Positions 23,075-35,558 of a stretch of 64,000 bases of DNA are shown here, one piece after another. The stretch covers positions 1 to 64,000 of the forward strand of contig JAEVLN010000008.1 in assembly GCA_018350325.1 (NCBI GenBank). The letters run 5' to 3'. Position numbers and translations under genes: made by a program. This DNA is from Globodera rostochiensis (lineage: Eukaryota > Nematoda > Chromadorea > Rhabditida > Heteroderidae). The first letter of the stretch is position 1. Every line of letters starts with the position of its first letter. A model generated the notes under the pieces. That model saw only the letters and a list, made by a program, of their open reading frames with translations, made no database searches and was not told where the DNA came from.

Positions 23075-23368
23075 CTGCTGTCGCTGCCTTACTCCGAAAG
23101 AAGTTGCTGCCTTACTCTGATGATTGTTATCTGAAGATGTTTTTTTTAGTTTTTGGATCTCTTTGACACCTTTTCATGATAAGTGCTTATATGATAAACT
23201 CTTCTCATTTTAAAAAATTATGGCAAAAGTTTACTTAATGTAGATCAATATCACTCTTGTTTAAATCCATCTACTTTTGTTGTTATTCGGCGATGATTCA
23301 GGAACCAGTGACAGGCGTGGGGCGCGCGCACGTCTTATAAATCTCAATATATTTGACTCCTGAAATTC
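23075..23368. other. Short gap between sHSP and MBT gene
   Basis: The 294-bp gap between two plus-strand genes is short enough for an operon-like arrangement, but no spliced-leader evidence can be read from DNA alone. Confidence 0.35.
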
Positions 23369-26300
23369 ATGAGAGTGCGCGCTCGACTGTCCGCTGTTAA
23401 ACGGCTGAAGCAGGATGGCGAAGAGGCCGAACAGACCGGCAAGAAATGTCTCAGGACGAGGAAGTTTGTACCGGACACGGCCCTCCTTGCTGTTGATGCT
23501 CAGCCCATGCGGAGAGTGAAAACGCCACCAGAAGCGCCGCGGCTGCAGCAGGAGGGCTTCGTGGAGGCGTCCGACTTCGACTGGGACGAGTACATGGCAC
23601 TGCGTGGTGGCATCAAAGCATTGAATGGCCATCTCTTTCAGCACCAGCATTTTGTGGAACGCACGTTGGCCCAACACATTTTCAGGCCCGGAAGGTTTGG
23701 CGATTGGGGTGTTCTGGGCGATTGAGTTGGGCCGAAGACAAACGTCTATAATTGTGACGTTTAGGGGGCCTCATGTTGTTAACTCATAGCTTAGTGGAGT
23801 TTGTTCTGGCACTCGTGTTAAAAGTTCGGGCACCTCTGGATGTCAATCCTTTTCTTTTGGTATGAAAAGGACAATGATTATAACGTCGACGAGGCTGAGA
23901 CAATGTTTGTCAAACATTGTGCGATGCTGAAAACAATTGGCTACCTACTAAAAATGAGTCCTTTTTTTTGTAATTGGCAACATTTAAATTCGATTGTTCA
24001 CGTCTCCGTCCATCTTCTCTTTTTATTTTTTGAAATGAAAGCATAATTCAGGATATTGTAGTAAGGCTCCAACCTTCAAGCATTTGAATATTTTATTTTT
24101 TAAGTTTGGTGCGCGTTCGATGCTTACAAAATGGTGAAAATCGTTGGGTCGCCGGTCGAATTGGCGTCACAATCCCTTCCGGCCATGCCATCGTCGAAAT
24201 CCTGAGCGCAGAGCCTACGAATTTGATGCGCAATGGGCGGACCATTGCCGTAGACAGCGGAGTACGTAGCGAACTTGTGGAATTTGACATGATCGAGATG
24301 TTGGACGAAGGCACCGACAGGGCGGGCACAGATGCAGATTTTGGCACAATTTTCAGGGAACGACGCGAATGGTTGGGCCGACAACTGCACACTTTCATTC
24401 AAGTAAGATTAGTAATTTGAAAATTTTTTGTACCAGCCTTGAAACTTTTGAAAAAATTAAATTTTATAATGCTCAATTTCAGGATGGCCAACTCTTTGAG
24501 CTGCAGGAGGCGCCACATCAAAGGGCCGCTTCGCAAAATGTGCCCTCGTCCTCAACGACGAGCAGTACTCCGACGCCAAACTTTCTGCGGGTGCACACGG
24601 CGCGTGTTGTTGGCCACCAGAACGGATGGTTGATGGCACAAAATGTTGAGGACGAACGTCGGGAATTGGTGCACATTACATCAGAGCGATGCCATCCGGT
24701 GCGTAAAACGGAGTTAATTCTGCCGGATCTTTGAAATTCTATACTAAATTGGTTGGTGAGGCCTTTATTATTTTTTAGTTGGGTTGGACCCGTGCCCAGC
24801 ATCCGTCGGACAATTATTCGTTGGTTGGCGAGCGAGAGGAGCATCAACAAGTCGCCGCGGTGCCACGTTGGATTTTCGCTTTTCGACCGTTGACCACACA
24901 CAAATTTGAGGTCAGTCGAACGTGTTGAATATCTCTACTTCGTAATGTATTCGCTGTTTATTCCACAAGGTTGGCATGTTGCTGGAAATGCTGGACCCGC
25001 TGAACCGGCTTAGCTTTGTGCCCGCCTATGTGAGCGAGCGCGTGAACGGCCATTATTTGAAGGTGGTGCAACGGGGGAGGGGAGGGGGAGGTGTGGGGTC
25101 TTATGTCTCAAATTTAACAAAAAAAAACAAAATTGCTTTCACTGTTATTGCGTTTGAGCTTGGAAAACTCGTGTTTTTTTGTTTAGGTCCGCCCGATTCG
25201 GGACATACAAAATTTGGACGGTTTGCTGCACACTTCTGACCACACTGTGCACAATGCGTCGTCAGACATTTTTCCAGTCGGCTGGTGCTTCAAAAACCAA
25301 ATTCGGCTCACATTTCCGCAAGGTATGTATCAAAAGAAATTCCATTTGAAAATTCGAAATTTTGATCTATCCATAAATAATTTAAATTTAGGTATGAATC
25401 AATCCGACGCGTCTTTCTCTTACGCCGCTTTACGACTGAAATTGAACGATTTGTTTGCTCAAACATATCATAACAACTGCAGCAACGATGCTCTCCCCGA
25501 TCAACAAGTTCAGGCAGTACATCAACAGTTGCAACAACAACAACATCCATCTCTCCATGCCGCGTCCTCCTCATTAGCCGCCGCCATTTCGCCACCGATT
25601 GCCTTTTGTTTTGCGCCGGACGCACTGTTTGACATGCCGAAAATGGCCCAGAAAAGACTGGAGTGTGTTCGATACTGCGAGGTTTTGCTGCTTTTTATGG
25701 ACATTTCTTGAAAAAAATGATTATTTTTTGATTTTAATGATTTTTTTATTTGTTCAGGTTCAAGACGCGGCCGACCCAACCCTTTTCTACCCGGGGGCCA
25801 TTGTGCGCAGTCAGCAGCATTTGATTTGGGTGCACTGTGCCCAGGACGAACACAGCCATCAACCTGCTCAAATTTACACAATAAAGTCTCAGTTTTGTCG
25901 TTGGATTTGTGAAATCAGTAAAAATCGGTGGGCGGTGGGGGGTAGGAGCGTGGGCGAATGTGCGTGCTTACAAATCGTTGAGAATTCTTCGATGGTACAG
26001 ACACACTGAACAACGGTTGGGACACACCCCGCCGTAATTTTTACGTTGATCCCCTTTTCCCCTCGGGGTTTTTAGGCTACTTGGGATTAAACTGCGATTT
26101 GCCGTGGTTTTGGCTCGAGATTCCGCTCGCATCATTTTTGTGATTCCGGTCATGGTTTTACATTCCGGTTACTATAGTACCAACCGAGAATTCTGGTGCC
26201 AAAAACAACCAGAAAATCGGAATGTAATTTTTTTGTTACTTTTTAAGAAAACTTTTCGCCTTTTTCAGTTCTCCCCAATTGTTTCGTTGCGGCACTGCCA

Positions 26301-29300
26301 AAGCGGCGGCGGCCGCCGCCAATGCCGCGCTCGCCGCCGCCTCCCTTCGCTATTTCACCGTGCCAATTCGCATCCCTCCGGCGCTGTGCGGCGATTCGCG
26401 TCGCATCCTTTTGCGACCGTTCACTTCACAACGGACTTCGGCATTCCGTGAAGGGGGATGGCACCACAACAACAAACACTTCCTCAGCGAAATGTGGCTA
26501 AAAGGTAATGAGCAAAAAAAAATTCAATTTTTTTCGCACAACTAAATTTTGTAAAAATTTGGTTTTGTTTCTCGAAAAGTCAACTCCGAAAATCAGTCTT
26601 TTTTTTTTTTGAATTTCTATTCTTTTCTTTTCTCGACAAAATTCGCAAAATTAAATCTGCGCCTTAAAATCAGTCTCTAAAATGTTACGATTCGCTCTTT
26701 CACAACGCACGGGAAAGCGATCCACAATTTGGGTTGTCAACAAAAGACAGAAAGAAAGTTAGATTTAATAAATAAAACCATTACATTTACAACCAAAACG
26801 GCAACTTTTGTCCATTCAATCAAATGACATTGCCCCCGCTTCTTCAGCCGATCTTTGGGTGCCCGCCGTGCATTTGAGTGCCGATTGCTTCTGTGGCCCA
26901 TTTCTCGACAGGGACAAAGTGCGCGCGTTGTCCGCCCGTTACGCGCCCGCACCGTTGCCGCACGCGATCAGTGCGCTGATCAAAGATTTGCTCGCGTGCG
27001 GCGGAGTCGGCACACGCGGCGTGCGCGAGTTGGCCGACTTGGTAGGCGCAGAGCGGACGAGCCGCGCGCCACTGCAAATGCTGCTCAAGCTGAAGTACGC
27101 CAACAGACGCGTGCGCGTCAGCGTGGAGGCGTGCGAGCGTGCCGCACAGTTCCCAGGGTGGCTGAGAACGGTGCGGAAATGCGAAATAGATTTTTGTGAT
27201 TTTTTCTTACAAAGGCTTGTTTTTAAGTTGCTAATTCGGCTGGATGCTTGTCCGAATTTGTTGTCATTGGAAAAGGTGGACAAATGCCCGCTGAACTGCT
27301 CGACAAGTCTCGCCTCATCGCCGTACATGGGTCAGAATGGACACGCAAACACGGCCAGCCAACAGTCATCACAGCAGCAGACAAACAAGGCAACTGATGC
27401 TTTTGAGCAATTGGCGAATAGGGTTTTTCGGATTTTGACGGTTCTAACAGGAATATTGTCGAATTTCTGGCCACAAACAAAAAAAGTTTTTATTTAAATA
27501 AATTCTAAATTTTTGTTTAAACAGCAATTTTCAGTTAAACCAGGCGGCCCAGCAGTTGAAAAAGGCGCACCAACAGAACAGACGGAACGGGCGCAACAAA
27601 AAGGCAAAAAAATCGTTGGCCGACACGGGGAAGGCGCTCCGGCCGCTGTCGTTGTTAAAGCGTGAGCCGAGCAAGCGCTTGTCGATCGCGCAGCCGGTGA
27701 TTGACGATGACGACGACGATGACAGTGACGAAGAGGATGAAGATGAAGCGGAAGTTGAGGATGTTGGAAGGACGATGAAGAGAAGGCGTAGGAGGAAGAA
27801 CGATATCAGCAACGGCAAAATTGCTTCCACCAGCAGAGCGGGCGCCGAGCGTCAGCAAACAGCAGCCGTAGATGAGCAACCACATCGGAGCAGCGCAACA
27901 ACAGACTCGGACGGTTCGTCGTCATCGAGTTCGAGCAGTTCAACAACAACGTCATCATCATCATTATCCACCACATCGCCGCCTTTGCTGTCATCTGAGC
28001 ATGGCGGTTCGCGCGTGCCTTGCAGGGACGGGGTAGGAAAGCAACCGACAAACGGAAAACAATCAACGTTGAAGGAGATGAAGCGTGAGCCAAACCATTC
28101 AGAGGATGAGGTGCTGCATGTTGACCACCACCCGCCGAGACCTCTGCACAGTTCGTTTTATGCATTGGCATAAGTTTTTCTCGAATTAAAAAGGTCCCAT
28201 GTTAAAATTTTGATTTTCACATTCTTTTCTGCATACACCACGCCCATACTGATGAATTTGGCTGGGCATGCAATTTCAAATTTTATTTATTTAGCCTCTG
28301 AAATTCCGGCTCCATCGAATTCACGCAATTCCGACAAAAACGTTCACGGAGGCGCTATTCAGCAGCAACAACATTACGCAACACCAATGGTAAACATGGC
28401 GCTTATCGTCTTCACTCACACCGTTTTTGCGCCATGTTTTCAGCCCGTCTACACGCCGTACATCTACGGCCCCCACCAGTTCAATCCGTACGCCTATTAT
28501 TATGCCGGCCCGTCCACTGTGCCCTGCACGTCGTCCGTTCTGCCCCCTCCTCCGCCACCGTTTTTCCACCACCACCCGCCGTCCCATGTGCACCATTTGA
28601 TGCCGCCACCACCACCACCGCCGCCGGCGTCAATGTTCGCGTCGCATCCGACGACCTCCGCCGCCAGTGCAGCAAACTGCAACAATATAAATGCTGCTGC
28701 TGCTACCAATAATAATTGTGCCTTCGACTGTCCGCCCGTCGACTCGAACCCGACCCATTGGTCTGCCGATGCGCTGTGCCAATGGCTGACTGCCGCCGGG
28801 TACGCCGACTGTGCGCAGCGTCTACTTAATGAGGTGGAAAGGGCACACCAAAATGGCAAATTTGGGTTTTCGTTGTCCAGCAAAAGCGGAGCGTACCCAA
28901 CAACCAGGAGGGGGCGGGGGCGGGGGGGAGGGAGGGAGCGTAATGTTTTTTTGTGGGGAAACCCATAGGGGGGGGGACCCTTATGCTTTGCAACATTCGT
29001 AATTTCTGGACCAACTTTCTTATCAAATATTGTTAAAATCTTCAAAAATTTTCCGCCGACCCCTCTCCCATTTCTAAAATGCTTCAAAAAAGTGCAAAAA
29101 CTAATTTAAGGAATTTACAGGAAGTGGACGGTGCGAGCCTTCTCCTCTTCACATCCATTCATTATCAAAATTTGGGGTTGAAGTTGGGGCCTACGGTGAG
29201 CATGTTCACAGACAGTTAATATTAGTAAATTATTAATGAGAATTTTGGTTTTTTCAGATAAAGTTGGAGCAGATGGTTCAAGTAGGTGTTCTTGAAAACA

Positions 29301-29314
29301 GCTTTACATTATAG
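23369..29314 (+). CDS. Polycomb-type protein with MBT repeats, SLED and SAM domains (SFMBT/Scm-like)
   Basis: Best exons: 23369-23694, 24105-24402, 24483-24698, 24779-24910, 24970-25062, 25187-25322, 25392-25681, 25758-25917, 26076-26103, 26269-26504, 26848-27170, 27228-27422, 27535-28150, 28295-28389, 28444-28833, 29121-29195 and 29258-29314. The first half holds several MBT repeats, which bind methyl-lysine histone tails (start FDWDEYMALRGGIKALNG; cores LVRVRCLQNGENRWVAGRIG, VGMLLEMLDPLNRLSFVPAY and DIFPVGWCFKNQIRLTFP). A SLED domain follows (CFCGPFLDRDKVRALSARY, LDACPNLLSLEKV). After an acidic/Ser-rich region with a basic nuclear signal (MKRRRRRK) comes a C-terminal SAM domain (THWSADALCQWLTAAGYADC, DGASLLLF, LGLKLGPTIKLEQM). 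This order matches Scm/SFMBT repressors, acting in the nucleus. The small exons 25758-26504 are the least certain part; they contain a poly-Ala stretch. Confidence 0.88.
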
Positions 29315-30389
29315 TAATTACACCTCTGCACCACCGGACTAACTTTCTCGTTTGAAGAATTTAGCTTTGAGTAAAAGGGTGCTTTTACTGAGCTCAGTTT
29401 TTGCGTGTGTTGACCCCCAACCCGAATTGAACATTTGGTTCAAAAATTCAATTTTTTCAAAAATCGGTTTTCTGTACAAAACGTTCAAAATGAACAATTT
29501 GATTATTCGTTTAAATGAATCTTGAAAAGTGTGTGACATAGTAAACCGGTTTTTGAGAAAATGAATTACAAACAAAGGTTAGAATTCGGGCCGGGTTCGA
29601 AATCGGTCGAAACTGGGTTCAGATTCTTATTCTTCACCCGCGAAAATCCATAAATAACATCATTTTGACTTCTTGACAAACAAAAGATTTTGCTTTTGAA
29701 CATTCAGATTTTGTTGTCAAATTTCGTTTCAGTATCTACGACAGTTCACATTTGCTGGTGGCTGCGTTTTTTCTGGTAGTGCAAAACACTGAAAGAAAGC
29801 AGCGAAGAAAACGATGTTATTTATTGTGAATTTTTTTGTGATCTCAAATAAAATAAAAAAGGCGCGCGCAATCCACGTTTTGAACGTCACAATTTTTGAA
29901 CGTGATCAGGATTAAAAATCGTGGTTTCAGGATAACCTGTGATCTTGGTGCTTAGACGAAAATACCAGCAATTCGGCTCAGGAATCCTGGAAATCCGGCC
30001 CGGACATTAGTTTTGTTCAATAACAAGCTTGCTCATTTTATAGAGTCAAAAGTCTTCGTCAAGAATTTTTGTACCCTGTTCTATACTAAAGTTTTTTTTC
30101 TGAATGGGATGAGATCGGAGCCATCTTTAATAATTATCAGACCGCAATGAATTTCAAAATACACATACTATTATACATACAGGAACAATGGGAGGAATTC
30201 TTTTCTTTTCTGGCGGTACCTATGCATAATTTACGGGCCGTAAGAAACGCGATAGTTTTTGGCTTGTGATAGGAATGTGTTAGTTACTTGTGGAAAAGAA
30301 AACAAAACGGCGCGATGGGCGGAGAGTATACGTTTCCGGTGTGGAGTGTAAAGCATAAAAGTCATCCGATAATAAAAAAAGCGGCAATT
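29315..30389. other. Intergenic between convergent genes
   Basis: The stop codons of the MBT gene and the AGAP gene face each other across about 1.1 kb. The stretch is AT-rich with short frames only. I see no gene or structured RNA. Confidence 0.5.
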
Positions 30390-33300
30390 TCATCTCGGGG
30401 AATGCTTCTGCTGCTGTTGTTTCTGCTCCGACTGGAGCCCGCCCTGTTGGGCAAGGATGGAGGCGCACTCGGCCGACCCGCTCAGATTGGCGTGCCAAAG
30501 CGCGTTTCGACCATGCTCGTCCAGTGCACGCAAGTCCGCGTTGTACTGAACGTATGTTTCATTTAAAAAACTGGGCAAAACAAATTTAAGCCATGAGCGG
30601 GCTGGGTCCTACCCAAATGAGCAATTGAAGAATCTCCGGCGCACCAATGCCACAGGCCAAATGGACCACCGTCCGACGATCCTTCGGAGCATCAATTGGC
30701 ACATTCACATCGTCCTGTTCGAGGAATTATTATACATAAATTGTGATTTTCTCGAAAACCTAAAGGATAAATTTGATTATGAATCATTTGCAGCAAACGC
30801 TGCTCAATACACACCAGAATAACAAGATCAGGGATGTAACCGGACTTCCAGACATTTTTGGGTCCGGAATTTAGGATGTTTTTTTGGGATCCCGGTTACA
30901 TCCCTGAACCAAATAGGGAAACAATTGCATCCAGTGAATTTCGAGGCCGAATTGGTTTCTCTGAGACACACCTTTTCACCCCGTGGCAGCACCGTCAGCA
31001 GTTGCTCAATGTTACGATCGAGTACAGCTTCAACAAGTTGCTGACTCAACGTCCGATCGACCGGTATTGAGGGCAGGTAGAGCTGCAAATGCAACAGAAT
31101 TTTTCGGAAAAATGTTCTCTTCTCTCCCTATCGGCATCCAGGGTTCGGGAATGGCAACCGCTGTATAAAAACCCGGTCGGGAGTTAGTCCCGGACCCACC
31201 GACCTTTTTAACATAAATCGTCCGAATCCATTGCTCTTTCTGTTCCCGAGAAGCATCGGCCCTCGGCTTTTCCCTCTCAGGCGCGTTGTGCTGCCAAACC
31301 CTGTTAGCCATTGCGTTTCCAATCGCTTGCATAACTGCCAAATGCTCGGGGCTAAAAAGCGCAAAAATAGAAAAATAAAATAAATTAAATGCATTTTTAT
31401 TAAACAAATTTAGGCCTTCCGAATTGAAGACAAAAACCCAAAATCACTGACGGCCAATCGTCAAGTTCCAGCGAGCGCACTTTGCTGATGTGTGAGCCGA
31501 GCATGCGATGGATGCCCGAGCATTCGATACAAATCAAAGTGCCGAAATTGATGGCCGCCCAGTCGGGTGCCGGCGTTCCGCAGTCTGCGCATTTGTCATT
31601 GCCGGACAAACGGCGCAACGCGCGGATCTCCGTCCGCGCACGCTCCGAACGCGCGGTGATCGACGCGGCGGCTGCTGCTGAAGTGCCGTTGGGATAGCCA
31701 CCACTGCCGTTGCTGAGCCCTGAAATGACATGAAAGTTGCCTACAATGAACAAATGTTGACCGAACCGGACCAACCGTTGTTCATCTGCTGTTGGTCCTT
31801 CAGTGACAGTTGCTGCTGTAGACACCGTTCGATTTCGCGTTCGATGGCACTAACCCATTCGTCCCGCTCTTCCACCGACCGGGCGCTGAACTCCCAGCGC
31901 TTCTGATCGCAAGAGATCAACTCGAACTCGCAGCACTCGTCGTCTAAATGCTTGTATCGATTTATCCTGTCAAAAAATCCAACCCTTCCACGACCTTCGT
32001 CATTTTTGCCGCCACTTCCGATGCGTTTGGCGCGCTTTTTCTTCTCCTTTTGCTTTTTGCCACCGCTGTGCTTGCCCGCTGCTGCTGCTGCCGCCGCCGC
32101 CGTCGTCTCTTTGCTGTTGTTGGCGCCGTCCATCAACAGACTCGAGCTGGTCGACGTGGCCAACGCACCGCCTGCGGTAGAAGCGGCCGGAGGAAAAACA
32201 GTGCCGCCACCGTCGCCACAACTGTCGGAAACGCCCTCGCTGAACTGCTGGTCAGCAGCCATGCCCATCGGCGATCGGGGGCAGAAGTAACCTTCATAAC
32301 CAAACATTTTTGTCAAAGTTATTCAATTTCTGGATCGTCAAAATACCAAAACCATTCATTCAATCGCATCCCTTTTCTGATAAGGACGGGCGGGCATTTT
32401 CCCTTTCGATACGAACACCAAATCATATGGATCATCGCAAACATAGGTAGATCCATGCCACACCCCGCGCCAACCTCCGTCCTCGGTGGTGCTGATAGAC
32501 GCGTCGTTGGACCGATCGTGGTGCAACAGCACATTGTCTTTGGCCGCAGCCGCCGTCGTCGTTGTGGAGGAGGTCAGCAAAGAGTTTCGGTTGCTGTTTG
32601 ACCCGCCGCCGCCGCCGCCCATTCCCCCAACGCCGCCACCCTTCGGTCGATGTCGATCCGAAGTGCGCACCGTGGCCAATCCCAGGTAAATTTCTTTCCC
32701 CCGTGAGTCCTTTTCAGCGTATTCCTTTAAAATAAATGGGGGAAAAAGTTATATACGAAAAGACCACTTTCGACAACATCACTGCGGTAGGAAGAAGACC
32801 CCCGCCCACCTTCAAATTCTGGTGATAGCAAATGCGGCCGTCCGAGTACAGGCACACGTACTTCTTCTTCCACTCCCGGTTCAGCCCGTTCTTCGACTTT
32901 TTGTACAGATAGTCCTGCTTAACCGGAATTGCGCGGCCGACGCCCAAATTTATGTCGGCCGAACTCTTTGCTGTCCGCTCCTCCGGCGTGTGCAGGTTGT
33001 CTTTGCGCTTAAATGTAGGATTTTAAATTCGATTTAGAACAGCAAAATAAATGTAAAAATTTTTGGCATTTTTTGAGCAAAATTTTGTATATGGATCACT
33101 TGAAACTAACGAAAATATTCGAGATTCGACGGTGTTGCTTTCGCTGTGTGTTCGGTGTACTGCCCGGCGTCGTGGGTGCGTTGCCCCCGGCATTGCCGTT
33201 ATTATTATGGGATGTGCCGCTGCCGTTGTTATTGTTCATGTTCACAACCAGCGTGGAGGAGGAAGTCGTCGAGGACAGCGGGTGGAGAACGTGCGAACCG

Positions 33301-35527
33301 CCGCCTGGGTCCACCAAAGTGTTGTTGTACACGCCACCGTCCGCGTAAAAGCACTGTTGCTGCTGATCAGAGCCATGCCGTGCAGCTGCCGCATGCGAAT
33401 GAATGACGCTGGAGACGGAGCGCGTGTACGGCGACGCGGCCACCATCAAATTGGAGGAGGACATTGTTGGTGCTAAAGAATGGAGAAAACATTATGCAAC
33501 GGTTGGAAGAGTTGGGGTTGCGTTCAGGGAGGTTCGCTTTTCGGGTAAACACATGTGGGAGGTTAAAATTCTGTTTTTTGTTTCTTCTCAATTTTAAGAG
33601 TAAAACCCCTCGGATTAATCTAATAAAAAAGAAAAATGAGCAGCAGCTACACCTATCTATGTAAAGACAAAGCTAATTTTCAAAGTCCCACGCGCACGCG
33701 CGTAGAATCCAATTTACGCAAAGCGTATTCAAAATGGTTACTTTCTTTTACCACCCAAAAGCACCCGCCGGCGTGTGCCAATGGACGCGAAAGGGGGGAG
33801 GAGAGGAAGGAGAGAGAAGTGTCATATTGAGAGAGGGGGGGGGGATGGGTGTTATAAAAGTTTGTTCGTGGGATGGATGATGAGGTCAGCAGCAACGACC
33901 ACCGCCGCCGCCGATTCCCCCCCCCCCGGCCGATACAATAATAATAAAATATGCGATGAATAAAAGGACTTGACACATGAGTGAGGGAGGGGGGGGGGAG
34001 GCTCTTCACTTCCTTCCGACCAATTGAGAATTGAGACAGCTGTTGCTGCTGCTGCTGCCGAATGACACTGACTAATCGTCCCGACGACCGACCGACCGTC
34101 GAAGAGCAGCAGCGCTAACAGAAAACCAGTCAGTATGTCGGTCGTTCGCCAATTGCATGCAGCAGAAGCAGCACAACGCGGCGCCACATCATTTTTCGTA
34201 TTGTTCAACCACAGAAAGTGTGTGGTGTCAAGCGGACCAAATCATCGGGGAGGGAGAGGGGAGGGGGGTGCGAGGCGTACGTTGACGTGTTGGACAATGT
34301 TTTAGATTTTTTGATGCTTTTATGTTCACAGATGGCAACCGGCCGCCCGTTAGGAAAGAGGAAGTGTTAAGAAAGAGAACGGCAGATTTCAGGTTCTCTA
34401 GGTATAGAGAAACAGGCCGAACCGTGGACAAAAAAGTGCAATATATACTATAATTTATTAATCTCTCCAATTTGTGGAAAATAGAATTCTTTAAGAGCCT
34501 AAACACTGACAAATATTTGGAGTTAAGACAAATTTGAATAGAGATTACCACCATCTGCTTGAGGCATTGCATAAAAACGTAAAAAAAGATTGATTGAACG
34601 TGAGAGGAAAGACTGATACTGACAGTTGAATTTGTTTGTAAACAATGCCAGAGATTCTGTTCTGCAGAAAGAGAGAGAGAGAGAGGGAGGAGCAGTTTGT
34701 CAGTACGTACACAGAATGATGCATTTTTTGCGTTATTTTATTGCAATTTGATAACACTAAAATGAAATTGTACATAATTAATTCCAAAAATGCAGTTCGC
34801 TTCAAAATCTCCACGACAACGGAAGATTAAAATTCGAAAATCTCACTTAATCCAACCTCACTCCCAACAAATCCTACACATTCTCTATTGAGTACTCTGA
34901 AAGGGGATAATCTGGCCTATATAGTAGTTGTTCCCCGTCCCAAATGCTTTTTTCTTAATGATATTTTGGAATTTATTGATAATTATATACAAAATGGTTG
35001 ATTTGATTTAAAAGAAAATTGATTAAATTTTGAGTGAAAATTACCGAATTTCACCGAGAAAGAATCGCTTTGTTTGCAAGGAGATGACACAATACATTCA
35101 CAAATTAGAAGGCAAATTCCTCGCCCAAACCAAAGAAATGAATGCATATTTCCGGCCACTCATTTCTCAATGTTTTCGATACTTCCCCCCCCCCCGTCTT
35201 AAAATTAGGGAACTGAAATTCCCCGGCCTTTTTTTACACAGAACGAACGGACGGACGGGCGAAGTTCCATCAACGGAGGTGAAGAAAATGTTAATTGAGG
35301 GGGGGGGGGACATATGTACAGTTCAAACTGCTGGAGGGGTACCACACCCCCAGGGGGCGCTGCGTATAAATACGGCGCAAATGAATGAATCATCCCCAAC
35401 TTCCGGCGGATGAGAAAATAACACTTAATATATTTTGAAAACGTTTTTTTTGAAACTTAAGGGGAGCGAATTTAACGGGTAACGTTCCCCGCATCGCGTT
35501 CAAATATAATATTTTAGGCCACACCCT

Positions 35528-35558
<31 letters not shown>

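Noticed and set aside
23261..23677. Minus-strand 138-residue frame opposite the MBT gene start
   Set aside because: The plus-strand frame shows the MBT repeat start and a phase-2 donor that joins the next MBT exon; the minus frame is its shadow.
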